Source: Rhizobium sp. BK251
GTDB taxonomy: Bacteria > Pseudomonadota > Alphaproteobacteria > Rhizobiales > Rhizobiaceae
NCBI RefSeq assembly: GCF_004345245.1
Contig: NZ_SLUQ01000004.1
Location: 496,001-560,000 of the forward strand
DNA length: 64,000 nucleotides
Direction of reading: 5' to 3'
Positions within the stretch are counted from its first letter, which is position 1; each line of letters starts with the position of its first letter. Positions 47,696 through 57,804 of this stretch are shown here, piece by piece. A program made the translations under genes and the position numbers. The notes beneath the pieces are model-generated. The model did not search any database, had not been told where the DNA came from, and worked only from the letters and a program-made list of their open reading frames with translations.

Positions 47696-50326
47696 ATGGC
47701 TACCGAACGTTACAATCCGCGCGATGCCGAGCCTCGCTGGCAGGAAAAGTGGAACGAGGAAAAGGTCTTCGTTACCGACAACGCCGATCCGCGCGAAAAG
47801 TACTACGTGCTAGAAATGTTTCCGTATCCTTCCGGGCGCGTTCATATGGGCCATGTGCGCAACTACGCCATGGGCGACGTCGTAGCGCGCTACAAGCGTG
47901 CGCGCGGCTTCAACGTCCTCCATCCCATGGGCTGGGACGCCTTCGGCATGCCGGCAGAGAACGCCGCCATGGAGCGCGGCGTACATCCGGCTACCTGGAC
48001 CTACCAGAACATCGCCTCGATGAAGGCCCAGCTGAAGGCCATGGGCCTGTCGCTCGACTGGAGTCGCGAGTTCGCCACTTGCGATGTGGCCTACTACCAG
48101 CACCAGCAGCACCTGTTCCTGGATTTCCTCGATAAGGGCCTCGTCTATCGCAAGCAGTCGAAGGTCAACTGGGACCCGGTCGACAACACCGTTCTCGCCA
48201 ACGAGCAGGTGATCGACGGCCGTGGCTGGCGCTCAGGTGCACTCGTCGAGCAGCGCGAGCTGACGCAGTGGTTCTTCAAGATTACCGATTTCAGCCAGGA
48301 TCTCTTGGATGCGCTGGAGACGCTCGACCAGTGGCCGGAGAAGGTCCGCCTGATGCAGAAGAACTGGATCGGCCGGTCCGAGGGACTGACGATCCGCTGG
48401 GAGATCGTGCCCGAGACCGCCCCGGGCGAAACACGTGAGGTTAACGTCTATACCACGCGGCCCGACACGCTGTTTGGCGCCTCCTTCCTGGCGATTGCGG
48501 CCGATCATCCGCTCGCCAAGGAAGCAGCGGCCGGGAATCCGGCTATCGAAGCGTTCGCCGAGGAGTGCCGCCGCGCCGGAACCTCGCTCGCGGCGCTGGA
48601 GACCGCCGAGAAGAAGGGCATGGACACCGGCATCCGCGTCGTCCACCCGCTGGATTCTTCCTGGCAGCTGCCGGTTTACATCGCGAACTTCGTGCTGATG
48701 GACTATGGCACCGGCGCGATCTTCGGCTGCCCCTCCGGCGATCAGCGCGACCTCGACTTTGCCCGGAAATACGATCTTCCGGTCGTCCCAGTCGTCATGC
48801 CCAGGGATGCCGATGCGGCGAGCTTCACCGTCGGCGACGTTGCCTATGATGGCGACGGCGTGATGATCAATTCGCGCTTTCTCGACGGCATGGATACAGT
48901 CGCGGCCTTCGAGGCCGTGGCCGACAAGCTGTCCGGCACCATGATCGGCAACCAGCCGCAGGGCGAACGCAAGGTGAATTTCCGCCTGCGCGATTGGGGC
49001 ATCTCCCGCCAGCGTTACTGGGGATGCCCGATCCCGGTCATCCATTGCGAGGCCTGCGGCGTCGTACCCGTTCCGAAGAAGGACCTGCCGGTGAAGCTGC
49101 CGGATGACGTCACCTTCGACCAGCCCGGAAATCCGCTGGATCGCCATCCGACCTGGCGCCATGTCTCCTGCCCGAACTGCGGCAAGGATGCCCGCCGCGA
49201 GACGGACACGATGGATACCTTCGTCGACTCGAGCTGGTATTTCACGCGTTTCACCGCGCCCTGGGAGACCCAGCCGACAGACAAGGCCGCCGCTGACCGC
49301 TGGCTGCCGGTAGACCAGTATATTGGCGGCATCGAGCACGCGATCCTTCACCTGCTCTATTCTCGCTTCTTCACGCGTGCGATGCGTGAAACGGGCCATG
49401 TCGATGCGGTCGAGCCCTTCAAGGGCCTGTTTACACAGGGGATGGTCGTCCACGAGACCTATAGCCGCGGCGAAGGCATGACCCGAGAATGGATCCCGCC
49501 GAACGAAATAAGCATCGACGAAATCGAGGGACGCCGCCGCGCCGTCCACCTGTCGACGGGCGAAGAGATCCACATCGGCTCCATCGAGAAGATGTCGAAA
49601 TCCAAGAAGAACGTCGTGGATCCGGACGACATCATCGCCTCCTACGGCGCCGACACTGCACGCTTCTTCGTGCTTTCGGATTCACCGCCAGACCGCGACG
49701 TGATCTGGTCCGAGGCAGGCGTAGAAGGCGCACATCGTTTCACCCAGCGCGTCTGGCGGCTGATTTCGGACGCCGCGGAAGGCCTGTCCGATGTCGAGCC
49801 GAATCCGGCTAAGGATGGCGAGGCACTCGCCGTTTCGCAGGCAGCACACAGGACGCTCAAGGCCGTTCAGGGCGACTACGACAAGCTTGCGTTCAACAAG
49901 GCGGTCGCCCGTATATACGAACTCGTCAACACGCTGGCCGGGCCGCTCGCCAAGGTGGCTGCGGGCGATGCAGACGCCACCTATCGTGCTGCGGTTCGCA
50001 ACGCTGCGGAGATCCTCATCCAGATCGTGGCGCCGATGACACCGCATCTGGCCGAGGAATGTTGGGCGACGATCGGCAACACGGGACTGCTGGCTCAGAC
50101 AGACTGGCCGGTCTTCGACGAGGCGTTGGTGGCCGAAAACGAGGTGATGCTGCCCGTGCAGATCAATGGCAAGAAGCGCGCCGAATTGACAATCGCGCGC
50201 GACGCAGATCAGAATGCCGTGCAGGCGGCAGTGCTTTCCCTCGAAGCGGTGAAGAATGCATTGAACGGTCAGGCGCCGAAGAAAATCATCGTGGTTCCGC
50301 AAAGGATTGTAAACATTGTCGTCTGA
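47696..50326 (+). CDS. leuS: leucyl-tRNA synthetase
   Basis: A class I synthetase of 876 residues. The HIGH motif is [14 protein letters not shown] near the start. An editing (CP1) domain occupies about 230-420 and includes [17 protein letters not shown] and [22 protein letters not shown] zinc-like Cys cluster ([17 protein letters not shown]) follows, and KMSKS is in [22 protein letters not shown] 47696 gives the usual start [16 protein letters not shown]; an earlier ATG at 47645 is possible. Its last 11 bases overlap lptE, and the leuS-lptE-holA order is conserved in alphaproteobacteria. Confidence 0.97.
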   Translation: MATERYNPRDAEPRWQEKWNEEKVFVTDNADPREKYYVLEMFPYPSGRVHMGHVRNYAMGDVVARYKRARGFNVLHPMGWDAFGMPAENAAMERGVHPATWTYQNIASMKAQLKAMGLSLDWSREFATCDVAYYQHQQHLFLDFLDKGLVYRKQSKVNWDPVDNTVLANEQVIDGRGWRSGALVEQRELTQWFFKITDFSQDLLDALETLDQWPEKVRLMQKNWIGRSEGLTIRWEIVPETAPGETREVNVYTTRPDTLFGASFLAIAADHPLAKEAAAGNPAIEAFAEECRRAGTSLAALETAEKKGMDTGIRVVHPLDSSWQLPVYIANFVLMDYGTGAIFGCPSGDQRDLDFARKYDLPVVPVVMPRDADAASFTVGDVAYDGDGVMINSRFLDGMDTVAAFEAVADKLSGTMIGNQPQGERKVNFRLRDWGISRQRYWGCPIPVIHCEACGVVPVPKKDLPVKLPDDVTFDQPGNPLDRHPTWRHVSCPNCGKDARRETDTMDTFVDSSWYFTRFTAPWETQPTDKAAADRWLPVDQYIGGIEHAILHLLYSRFFTRAMRETGHVDAVEPFKGLFTQGMVVHETYSRGEGMTREWIPPNEISIDEIEGRRRAVHLSTGEEIHIGSIEKMSKSKKNVVDPDDIIASYGADTARFFVLSDSPPDRDVIWSEAGVEGAHRFTQRVWRLISDAAEGLSDVEPNPAKDGEALAVSQAAHRTLKAVQGDYDKLAFNKAVARIYELVNTLAGPLAKVAAGDADATYRAAVRNAAEILIQIVAPMTPHLAEECWATIGNTGLLAQTDWPVFDEALVAENEVMLPVQINGKKRAELTIARDADQNAVQAAVLSLEAVKNALNGQAPKKIIVVPQRIVNIVV

Positions 50327-50837
50327 TTTTGCTGTGAAGGCGCGCCGCGCGCTGGGAATGGTGGCGATCGTGGCGCTCGGCTTTGCGCTTTCGGCCTGCC
50401 AGGTTCGCCCGCTTTACTCGGAGACCAATGGTGTCGCGGGCAAGTTGTCGTCAGTTTCCTTCTCCGATCCCGCTTCGCGCGTCGGGCAGGAGGTGCGCAA
50501 CCGGCTCGTGTTCCTCACCGGACGCGGCGCCGGCGAACCGGTGAAGGCCGAATACAATGTCGATCTTCGCGTGAGCTCGGTTGCAGCCGGCGTACTCTAC
50601 GTCCAATCCTCGGACACATCGCTGGCTGGTCGCGTCACCGTAACCGCCGACTACACACTGAGACGTGCAAGTGACGGGCAGGTTATTAAGGCGGGTAACC
50701 GTTCCGCGATCTCGCTTGTCGATTTCCCGGTCCAGGAATTCGCCAAGCTCCGCGCAATTCGCGATGGTGAAAACCGCGCGGCCCGCGAAGTCGCCGACCT
50801 CGTCGGAGCGGATATCGCGGCCGCCCTCGGCCGGTAG
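50316..50837 (+). CDS. lptE: LPS assembly lipoprotein LptE
   Basis: 173 residues. A signal peptide ends in the lipobox ALSAC (Cys28), followed by RPLY, the conserved RPLY motif of LptE. Together with LptD it inserts lipopolysaccharide into the outer membrane. The rest ([42 protein letters not shown]) matches the compact alpha/beta fold. The start is TTG 50316, overlapping the end of leuS by 11 bases, which implies coupled translation. holA follows after 9 bases. Confidence 0.92.
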   Translation: MSSDFAVKARRALGMVAIVALGFALSACQVRPLYSETNGVAGKLSSVSFSDPASRVGQEVRNRLVFLTGRGAGEPVKAEYNVDLRVSSVAAGVLYVQSSDTSLAGRVTVTADYTLRRASDGQVIKAGNRSAISLVDFPVQEFAKLRAIRDGENRAAREVADLVGADIAAALGR

Positions 50838-50846
50838 GGCAGGGCG

Positions 50847-51890
50847 GTGACCGAAATCAAATCCCACGAGTTCGAGGGATTTCTGCAGAAGGCCACGCAG
50901 AGCTACCGGATCTTCGTCATCTATGGTCCGGACCGTGGCCTTGTCTCCGAACGCGCCGGTATGATTGCGGCGAAGACTGGCGTCTCGCTCAGCGATCCCT
51001 TTTCCGTCATAAAGCTGGAGGCTTCCGACCTTCAGAAAGAGCCCGGACGCGTGCTCGACGAGGTGAACGCGCTCGGCCTCTTCGGTGGCGATCGGTTGAT
51101 CTGGATTCGGGGAGCAGCAAACGAAAAAGCGCTCATCGATTCGCTTCAGGAAATTGCCGCGAACCCGCCTGAGGGCAGCTTTCTCGTCATCGAGGCCGGC
51201 GACCTCAAGAAGACATCGGGGCTGCGGAAAGCCGCCGAAAGCGCTCGCACGGTCGTGGCGATACTTTGCTATGCCGACGATGCTCGCGCCCTCAACGCGC
51301 TAATAGACGCCGAACTTGCCGCCGAGAACCTCCGCATCAGCCCTGCCGCACGCGAACGGCTTCTGGAATCGCTCGGTGGCGACCGCATCGCCTCCAGGAA
51401 CGAGATACGGAAGCTGGCGCTCTACGGTCGCGGTCTTGCGATCGTCGAAGAGGAGCATGTGGCCGAAATCATCGGCGATGCGAGCGCCGTCTCGGTGGAT
51501 GACGCTGTCGACGCGATCCTGGGGGGAGATACGGCGGCTTTTACCGAAGCAATGCGCAAGATTATCGCCTCCAAGACCGCCGTCTTTCTGGTCCTGCGCG
51601 GCTGCCTTAGGCAATTTCAGTTGCTAGACGTCATGCGTGCGGAGATGGACGAGAAGCGCCTCCAGCCCGGCCAGGTGATGCAGACGCTCGGTCGGCATCT
51701 GCATTTCCGCAGGAAGCCCGTATTCGAGAAGGCGCTACGAAACTGGACGTCCCCGGCAATTGCAAGGGAGATGAACCGCCTGCAGGCCGCGATCCTATCC
51801 ACCCGCAAACGTCAGAGCCTGGAGGACAGTATCGCACTCCAAACGCTGCTCTCCACAACTCTTCAATCCGGCAGGAAGAGCGGGGCTTGA
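50847..51890 (+). CDS. holA: DNA polymerase III delta subunit HolA
   Basis: 347 residues. The delta subunit opens the beta clamp in the clamp-loader complex. Sequence features are FVIYGPDRGLVSERAGMIA near the N-terminus (no functional Walker A, as expected for delta), DEVNALGLFGGDRLIWIRGA, FLVIEAGDLKKTSGLRKAAE and the C-terminal ASKTAVFLVLRGCLRQFQLL. The start is GTG 50847, preceded by GGCAGGGCG. It converges with parB. Confidence 0.9.
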   Translation: MTEIKSHEFEGFLQKATQSYRIFVIYGPDRGLVSERAGMIAAKTGVSLSDPFSVIKLEASDLQKEPGRVLDEVNALGLFGGDRLIWIRGAANEKALIDSLQEIAANPPEGSFLVIEAGDLKKTSGLRKAAESARTVVAILCYADDARALNALIDAELAAENLRISPAARERLLESLGGDRIASRNEIRKLALYGRGLAIVEEEHVAEIIGDASAVSVDDAVDAILGGDTAAFTEAMRKIIASKTAVFLVLRGCLRQFQLLDVMRAEMDEKRLQPGQVMQTLGRHLHFRRKPVFEKALRNWTSPAIAREMNRLQAAILSTRKRQSLEDSIALQTLLSTTLQSGRKSGA

Positions 51891-51961
51891 CCAAACCAGC
51901 CGCAGGTCAGCGGGGAGGTGGTCGATATTGGCTACCGCAACTACAAACGCGCTTGCGCGAT

Positions 51962-52846
51962 TCAGTGCCGTTCAAGTAGCCGGCAAATCTCCTCAAGCTG
52001 TTCGAGCGACTTGTAGTTGATCCGGACCTGTCCGCCGCTGCCTTTGTGATTAATCGCCACCTCGAGCCCAAGTGCATCCGAAAGGGTGCGTTCAAGTGCC
52101 AAGGTATCGGAATCCTTCTGGTCGCGCGCGGGGGCCATCATCTGTGGCGCACTCTGCTGTTTGATATCGTGCTGCGCAAGTCTCTCCGCGTCGCGCACGG
52201 ACATGCCCTTGGAAACGATCGTGCGGGCGAGCGCCGCGGGATCAGAGGTTGAGACCAGGGCGCGCGCATGACCGGCCGACAGGCTGCCCGCAGCGAGCAT
52301 ATCCCGAACCGGATCAGGGAGTTTCAACAGACGAAGCGAGTTCGCCACGTGGCTGCGACTCTTGCCGATGATCTCCCCGAGATCGTTCTGCGTGTAGCCG
52401 TATTCTGCGATGAGCTGCTCATAGCCGAGCGCTTCTTCCAGCGCATTCAGATCGGCACGCTGCACGTTCTCGACGATTGCGATCTCCAGCGCAGTCTTGT
52501 CATCGACATCGCGGACGATGACCGGAATCTCGACGAGCCCCGCGAGCTGTGCCGCACGCCAACGTCGTTCGCCGGCTATGATTTCGTAACGCTCGGTTCC
52601 AATTGTGCGCACGACGATCGGCTGGACAATACCATGCTGTCGGATGGAGCTCGCCAGATCGTGTAGCTCGCTATCATCGAAATGGCGACGAGGGTTGCGG
52701 GGGTTGCGGCTGACGAATTCGATGGGCACAAGGCGATCGGCACTTACCAGCGACCGGCCGGTATCGACCGGAGTCGTCTGGTCCATCTCGCCGATCAGCG
52801 CAGCCAATCCGCGGCCGAGCCGCCGCTTCGACATATCATCGTTCAT
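51962..52846 (-). CDS. parB: chromosome partitioning protein ParB
   Basis: Binds parS and spreads as a CTP-dependent sliding clamp, forming the segregation complex moved by ParA. 294 residues. SKRRLGRGLAALIGE at the N-terminus contacts ParA. The CTP-binding core shows RNPRNPRRHFDD and EIIAGERRWRAAQLAGL (GERRxRA box). Then IAIVENVQRADLNALEEA and the helix-turn-helix NDLGEIIGKSRSHVANSLRLL read parS; the C-terminal dimerisation domain ends LLERH. It lies 38 bases downstream of parA, in the same operon as rsmG. Six parS-like sites lie in the window. Confidence 0.97.
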   Translation of the reverse strand: MNDDMSKRRLGRGLAALIGEMDQTTPVDTGRSLVSADRLVPIEFVSRNPRNPRRHFDDSELHDLASSIRQHGIVQPIVVRTIGTERYEIIAGERRWRAAQLAGLVEIPVIVRDVDDKTALEIAIVENVQRADLNALEEALGYEQLIAEYGYTQNDLGEIIGKSRSHVANSLRLLKLPDPVRDMLAAGSLSAGHARALVSTSDPAALARTIVSKGMSVRDAERLAQHDIKQQSAPQMMAPARDQKDSDTLALERTLSDALGLEVAINHKGSGGQVRINYKSLEQLEEICRLLERH

Positions 52847-52884
52847 CGCTTCCCTTTCTCGAACTTAGAACCGACAAGCCGCTC

Positions 52885-53682
52885 TCAGGCGGCCCGACGA
52901 AGGCGCTCGCGCTGGATGACTTCCGAGGCGAGTTGCAGGTAAGCCTGACTGCCCGCGCATTTCAGGTCGTACAGGATTGCCGGTTTGCCATAGGATGGCG
53001 CCTCCGACACGCGTACGTTGCGCGGAATCAACGTGTGGTATACCTTCTCACCAAGATGCGTGCGCACATCGCTGACGACCTGCTGCGCCAGGTTGTTTCT
53101 TGCATCGAACATGGTGAGGACGATACCCTGGATATCGAGATTCGGGTTAACCGTCCGTCGAACCTGGTCGACCGTCTCCAGAAGCTGACTCAGCCCTTCC
53201 AGCGCAAAGAACTCGCACTGCAACGGCACGAGAACGGAATGCGCCGCCGCCATTGCATTCATCGTCAGCAGGTTGAAGGAAGGTGGGCAATCGACCAGCA
53301 CATAGTCGAAGCCGGCCGCCTCAGATAGTGCGCGCTTTAGACGGAAGACACGATCGCCATGCTGTGCGATTTCCATCTCGATGCCCAGGAGGTCCATGGT
53401 CGATGGAATGATGAAAAGGTTCGGCACGGCGGTCGGCAATACCGCATCGAGTACGCCATGGCTCCCGATGAGAAGGTCGTAGGACGAAAGCTTGCGCTCG
53501 CGACGTTCAATCCCCAGGCCTGTGCTCGCATTGCCTTGCGGATCCAGGTCTACGATAAGCACCCGCTCACCTATCGCCGCGAGTGCCGTCGCCAGATTAA
53601 TCGCGGTCGTTGTCTTTCCAACGCCGCCCTTCTGGTTCGCTATAGTGATAATCCGGTTCTTTTCGCCTACCATCGCCGCCAT
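52885..53682 (-). CDS. parA: chromosome partitioning ATPase ParA
   Basis: A deviant Walker ATPase that binds DNA nonspecifically and pulls ParB-parS complexes apart. From ATG 53682 the product has 265 residues. It shows the deviant P-loop ANQKGGVGKTTTAINLATALA, VLIVDLDPQGNASTGLG (Walker A'), YVLVDCPPSFNLLTMNA (Walker B) and VLTMFDARNNLAQQVV. ATG 53682 comes four bases after the rsmG stop; ATG 53673 is equally possible. The frame stays open further up into rsmG, but that part is not conserved. Confidence 0.97.
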   Translation of the reverse strand: MAAMVGEKNRIITIANQKGGVGKTTTAINLATALAAIGERVLIVDLDPQGNASTGLGIERRERKLSSYDLLIGSHGVLDAVLPTAVPNLFIIPSTMDLLGIEMEIAQHGDRVFRLKRALSEAAGFDYVLVDCPPSFNLLTMNAMAAAHSVLVPLQCEFFALEGLSQLLETVDQVRRTVNPNLDIQGIVLTMFDARNNLAQQVVSDVRTHLGEKVYHTLIPRNVRVSEAPSYGKPAILYDLKCAGSQAYLQLASEVIQRERLRRAA

Positions 53683-53686
53683 CCGA

Positions 53687-54310
53687 TCAAGATTGACTGC
53701 CGCGCCGCAAATTCCGGATTTCCAAAACGACCGAATCCGCGTCGACCACACTTCTGTGTTCTACCAGATCAAAATCCCAGCGGCCACGCGTCTTTTCGAT
53801 TTCGGAGGCGTAATCCCGGCCTTTGTGAAAATAGCCGGTGGCATTATTTCCTGCGCTAAGCCACGGCTCCGAATATTCGAGCAGGAGATCGAGTTCAGCG
53901 ACGGCACGGGCAGAAAGCGCATCACAGGCCGGCAGCTGCAGCTGCGCCTCCTCGATCCGCATGGCCTCGACCGAGCCGCGGGCGCCGGTCTCGCTGAGAG
54001 CCTGACGCAGAAATGCAGCTTTCTTCCGATTACTCTCCACCAAATGAACCCAGCCGGAGCCCAGTTCGGCCAGAAAAATCGCCGTAATCACGCCCGGAAA
54101 ACCACCCCCGCTTCCCAGGTCAATCCAGGTCACCGGCGCCGGACGAAGCTGGAAAATCTGAGCGCTGTCTGCGATGTGCCGCTGCCAGAGATCCGGCAGC
54201 GTGGATGGCGCGACAAGATTGATTGATCGGGCCCATTTCTGGAAAAGCTCTGCGAAATGCTGTAGTCGCGCCTGTGTTTCACGTGAAACACGTACTCCGT
54301 TCAACTCCAT
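53687..54310 (-). CDS. rsmG: 16S rRNA (guanine527-N7)-methyltransferase RsmG
   Basis: 207 residues. Methylates G527 of 16S rRNA; loss gives low-level streptomycin resistance. SAM-binding region: [21 protein letters not shown]; substrate region: [20 protein letters not shown] and [14 protein letters not shown]. The N-terminus [19 protein letters not shown] contains the peptide VSRET (residues 8-12), which is encoded by a perfect parS site. The order mnmE-mnmG-rsmG-parA-parB is the classical origin-proximal cluster. Confidence 0.95.
   Translation of the reverse strand: MELNGVRVSRETQARLQHFAELFQKWARSINLVAPSTLPDLWQRHIADSAQIFQLRPAPVTWIDLGSGGGFPGVITAIFLAELGSGWVHLVESNRKKAAFLRQALSETGARGSVEAMRIEEAQLQLPACDALSARAVAELDLLLEYSEPWLSAGNNATGYFHKGRDYASEIEKTRGRWDFDLVEHRSVVDADSVVLEIRNLRRGSQS
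54275..54290. promoter_or_regulatory. parS site, perfect consensus, within rsmG
   Basis: TGTTTCACGTGAAACA matches the parS consensus at all 16 positions, within an 18-base perfect palindrome (54274-54291). It is codons 8-12 of rsmG and about 1.4 kb upstream of parB. Strongest ParB site in the window. Confidence 0.93.
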
Positions 54311-54337
54311 ACAGGGACTCTCCAGCGTTGTTGCAGA

Positions 54338-56215
54338 TTAAGCCGACTGCTGAAATTGCGCATCACCCTTGCGCAAATAGGCGAGAATCAGCGAGATCGC
54401 CGCCGGCGTCATCCCGTCGACCCGGCTTGCCTGGGCAATATTGAAGGGACGAGCCCGGGTCAGCTTCTGCTTCAGCTCATTCGAGAGACCTGCAAGCGAG
54501 CCGAAGTCGAAGTCGCCCGGTAGCACTCTATCTTCATCTCTACGCGCATCTGCGATGTCGCGTGACTGTCGCTGCATATAGACGGCATACGACGCTTCGA
54601 TCTCCAATGCGGACGCGACACGCTTGTCCAATGATTTCAGCTCAGGCCAGTGCTGGGACAGGCCTTCGACCGATTGCTCCGCATAGGACAGAAGGTCGTA
54701 GGCGCTGCGACGTTGCCCGTCCTGGTTGATATGCAGGCCCACTTTCGCACCTTCAGAAGGTGTAAGACTCCGCGCCTTCAGCAGCTCACGGCCGCGTTCG
54801 AGCGCTAAGTTGTGCGCCTCATATCGATCAGACCGTGCCTTACCTATACAGCCGAGCGCCAGGCCAAAGGGCGTCAGGCGCGTGTCGGCATTATCGACAC
54901 GAAGCGACAGGCGATACTCGGCTCGGGACGTAAACATCCGGTAGGGCTCAGCAACACCACGAGATGTCAGGTCGTCGATCATCACGCCGATATAAGACGA
55001 TGTCCGGCTAAAATGGCAAGGCGCCGAGCCGCAGGACGCAAGCGCTGCGTTTAGGCCCGCCACCAGACCCTGCGCACCCGCCTCCTCATATCCGGTCGTA
55101 CCGTTGATCTGGCCGGCCAGAAACAATCCTGGGACTCGCTTGACTTCAAGGGCAGGGGTGAGTTCCCGCGGATCGACATGATCATATTCGATCGCATAGC
55201 CCGGCTGCCGGATCGCCACGCGCTCCAAACCCGGAATGGTTCTGATGAATTCTGCCTGGATCGACGCCGGCAGCGACGTCGAGATGCCATTCGGATAGAT
55301 CGTATCGTCGTCGAGACCCTCAGGCTCGAGGAATATCTGGTGTCCGTCGCGTTCGCCGAACTTGACGATCTTGTCCTCGATCGAGGGACAATAGCGCGGG
55401 CCTACACCCTCGATCTGCCCCGAATACATGGCCGATCTGGCGAGATTATCACTGATGATCTTGTGGGTGGCGGCCGTCGTGCGCGTAACACCACACTCGA
55501 TCTGTGGATTCACGATACGATCGGTCATGAAGGAGAATGGAATAGGATCTTCGTCCGCGCCCTGCCGCCCGACAGCCGACCAATCGATCGTCTTGCCATC
55601 AAGACGCGCGGGCGTCCCCGTCTTCAGACGGCCGAGCCGCAATCCGAAGCCATAGAGCGTGGCCGACAACCCGACAGAAGGGTCCTCGCCGACGCGGCCC
55701 GCAGGAATCTTCTCATCGCCGATATGAATAAGCCCACGCAGGAATGTGCCCGTTGTCAGGACGACAGCACCGGTCTCCAATACGCGGCCATCCTTCATGA
55801 TGACCGCGCTCACACGGTCACCTGCGAGGCCGAGGTCGAAAGCATCTCCCTCGATGATCTCGAGATTCGCAATCTCCGCAAGTTCGGCCTGCATTGCTTC
55901 GCGATAGAGTTTCCGGTCAGCCTGCGTGCGCGGCCCGCGCACCGCTGGACCCTTCTTGCGGTTGAGCATCCGAAACTGGATGCCGGCGGCATCCGCGACG
56001 CGGCCCATCAGCCCGTCCATAGCATCGATTTCCCGGACAAGATGACCCTTGCCGAGTCCACCGATGGCGGGGTTACAAGACATGACGCCAATTGTGCTTC
56101 GCTTGTGCGTGACCAGCGCTACGCGCGCGCTGAGTCGTGCGGCCGCAGCCGCAGCTTCGCAACCAGCATGGCCGCCGCCGATAACAATAACGTCGTATTT
56201 GTTTTCGCTACGCAT
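54338..56215 (-). CDS. mnmG: tRNA uridine 5-carboxymethylaminomethyl modification enzyme MnmG
   Basis: The FAD-binding half of the MnmE-MnmG complex that modifies the wobble uridine (U34) of several tRNAs. 625 residues. FAD motif: [22 protein letters not shown]; then [49 protein letters not shown] and [21 protein letters not shown]; the C-terminal half ends LIRA-like helices for MnmE contact. I chose ATG 56215 (MRSENKYDV). The GTG at 56278, which lies inside a parS site, would only add an unconserved tail. It is preceded by mnmE on the same strand. Confidence 0.97.
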   Translation of the reverse strand: MRSENKYDVIVIGGGHAGCEAAAAAARLSARVALVTHKRSTIGVMSCNPAIGGLGKGHLVREIDAMDGLMGRVADAAGIQFRMLNRKKGPAVRGPRTQADRKLYREAMQAELAEIANLEIIEGDAFDLGLAGDRVSAVIMKDGRVLETGAVVLTTGTFLRGLIHIGDEKIPAGRVGEDPSVGLSATLYGFGLRLGRLKTGTPARLDGKTIDWSAVGRQGADEDPIPFSFMTDRIVNPQIECGVTRTTAATHKIISDNLARSAMYSGQIEGVGPRYCPSIEDKIVKFGERDGHQIFLEPEGLDDDTIYPNGISTSLPASIQAEFIRTIPGLERVAIRQPGYAIEYDHVDPRELTPALEVKRVPGLFLAGQINGTTGYEEAGAQGLVAGLNAALASCGSAPCHFSRTSSYIGVMIDDLTSRGVAEPYRMFTSRAEYRLSLRVDNADTRLTPFGLALGCIGKARSDRYEAHNLALERGRELLKARSLTPSEGAKVGLHINQDGQRRSAYDLLSYAEQSVEGLSQHWPELKSLDKRVASALEIEASYAVYMQRQSRDIADARRDEDRVLPGDFDFGSLAGLSNELKQKLTRARPFNIAQASRVDGMTPAAISLILAYLRKGDAQFQQSA

Positions 56216-56329
56216 ATCGCCTGCTCCGCAAGTGGCTCGGTCATCGCCGGATAAATTGCATCTGTCAAGGCGTTTCACGTGAAACAGCCGCGCTCGAGCT
56301 CAACGCAGCCTACGTGTGTTTCACGTGAA
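56216..56329. promoter_or_regulatory. mnmE-mnmG intergenic region with two parS-like sites
   Basis: 114 bases between the mnmE stop and mnmG start. It contains one parS-like 16-mer at 56271-56286 and most of another at 56317-56332. The promoter for mnmG, if separate from mnmE, would also have to be here. Confidence 0.55.
56271..56286. promoter_or_regulatory. parS-like site upstream of mnmG (15/16)
   Basis: CGTTTCACGTGAAACA: only the first base differs from the consensus. The central 14-base palindrome GTTTCACGTGAAAC is perfect. Confidence 0.85.
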
Positions 56330-56332
56330 TCA
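56317..56332. promoter_or_regulatory. parS-like site overlapping the mnmE stop codon (15/16)
   Basis: TGTTTCACGTGAATCA: one mismatch at position 14 (T for A). Bases 56330-56332 are the TGA stop codon of mnmE on the minus strand, so the last codon and the ParB site share sequence. Confidence 0.8.
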
Positions 56333-57667
56333 TTTCCCGATGCAGAATTCCGAAAAGATCACATCAAGCAACCCCTCGACGTCGACGCGACCAGTGATGC
56401 GTCCAAGCGAGTCGCCGGCAAGACGCAGGTGCTCCGCTCGCACGTCAAGTCCGGCATTTTCATCGCTGAGGGCCATCTCGATTGCAGCGCGTGCATCAGT
56501 CAGATTCTGCACATGCCGCAGGCGGTTTGGCAACGCCGAAGACATGCCACTTATGCGACTGCGCAACTCCTCGGCTATCAAGGCATGAAGGCCGGCGAGG
56601 CCAGCTCCGGTCTCGGTGGAGATCGCAATGTCATAGGCATCCTGGTCGCCTTCTACATGCAGATCGAGCTTCGTTCCGATCCGGAAGGCCTTGGCGCCTT
56701 GCCGAGCCAGCTGCGCCTCATCCAGGACGGGACTCGTGCCAATCTCTTCAAGGGCGAGAATCAGGTCCGCTGATGCTATCGCCTCTCGGGCGCGGCGTAT
56801 GCCCTCCCGCTCGACCGTCTCCGCGGAAGCTCGCAGGCCCGCAGTATCGTAGAGCTTGACGACAAACCCTTCGATATCGAGTTCCACCTGAAGAATGTCG
56901 CGGGTCGTGCCAGCAATGTCCGTGACGATCGCTACCTCGCGGCGCGCAAGTGCATTCATCAGGCTCGACTTGCCCGCATTGGGCGGCCCGGCAATGACAA
57001 TCTTCAGGCCATCCCGGATGATCTCGCCGGCCGAAGCGCCCTGGAGATGCTGGTCGAGTTCGACGCGCAGACCACGCAGGTCACTCCAGACCTGTTCGGA
57101 CACCGAGCCGGGCACGTCGTCCTCGTCGGAAAAGTCCAGCTCCGCCTCGATCAGCGCGCGGCCGCGCGTCAGCCGGTCCGCCCAGGAATGGTAGAGCGTC
57201 GACAATCCGCCGGATGCCTGCTCGACGGCAAGGCGCCGCTGCATTTCCGTTTCGGCGGCGATGAGGTCGGCCAAGCCCTCGATCTGCACCAGGTCCAACT
57301 TGCCATGCTCGAGCGCGCGGCGGGAAAACTCACCCTGTTCCGCTAGTCTCAACCCATCAAAGCTCGCGAGTTCCGAAAGCAGTGCTTGGACGACGGCGCG
57401 ACCGCCATGCAGATGGATCTCGACGCAGTCCTCTCCTGTAAAGGAGGCCGGTCCGTGAAAGGGAAGAACGAGTGCACGATCGATAATGATATCGTTACGA
57501 GTCCGAATCGTTCGCAATGCTGCCTGACGTGACGCGGGAACGGACCCACAAAGAAGTTCCGCCGTTGCAAGCGCTTTTTTGCCACTGATGCGAACCACAG
57601 CAACACCAGACGGCAAAGCGCCACTGGAAAGCGCATAAATCGTATCAGAGTGCGAGGTAAAAGACAT
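56330..57667 (-). CDS. mnmE: tRNA modification GTPase MnmE
   Basis: The GTPase partner of MnmG in U34 tRNA modification. 445 residues. N-terminal formyl-THF-binding domain ([38 protein letters not shown]), helical domain, and the inserted G domain: G1 [17 protein letters not shown]2 [12 protein letters not shown]3 LYDTAGLR. The protein ends with the conserved FCIGK motif, in which the Cys takes part in modification. The stop codon lies inside a parS-like site. The gene lies between rho and mnmG. Confidence 0.96.
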   Translation of the reverse strand: MSFTSHSDTIYALSSGALPSGVAVVRISGKKALATAELLCGSVPASRQAALRTIRTRNDIIIDRALVLPFHGPASFTGEDCVEIHLHGGRAVVQALLSELASFDGLRLAEQGEFSRRALEHGKLDLVQIEGLADLIAAETEMQRRLAVEQASGGLSTLYHSWADRLTRGRALIEAELDFSDEDDVPGSVSEQVWSDLRGLRVELDQHLQGASAGEIIRDGLKIVIAGPPNAGKSSLMNALARREVAIVTDIAGTTRDILQVELDIEGFVVKLYDTAGLRASAETVEREGIRRAREAIASADLILALEEIGTSPVLDEAQLARQGAKAFRIGTKLDLHVEGDQDAYDIAISTETGAGLAGLHALIAEELRSRISGMSSALPNRLRHVQNLTDARAAIEMALSDENAGLDVRAEHLRLAGDSLGRITGRVDVEGLLDVIFSEFCIGK

Positions 57668-57763
57668 TGTGTGGGTCCGACGTTCAACGAAATCAGCGTC
57701 TTAGCGCAGAATTCGCGATTCGGTTCGAGTCCGAATCGATTCGGCCACTATCAAGCCGAGCGT

Positions 57764-57796
57764 CAAAAGCGCCCGCGCATCTATAGGTGCGCGGGC
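57764..57796 (-). terminator. rho-independent terminator after rho
   Basis: On the minus strand GCCCGCGCA, a short loop, TGCGCGGGC then GCTTTTGAC: a perfect 9-bp GC-rich stem followed by a T-run, 8 bases past the rho stop codon. It isolates rho from mnmE downstream. Confidence 0.8.
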
Positions 57797-57804
57797 GGCA
57801 AAGA

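Noticed and set aside
56216..56278. GTG start of mnmG inside the parS-like site
   Set aside because: The extra 21 residues are not like any MnmG N-terminus I know; ATG 56215 directly precedes the FAD-binding strand. The overlap with parS is coincidental.
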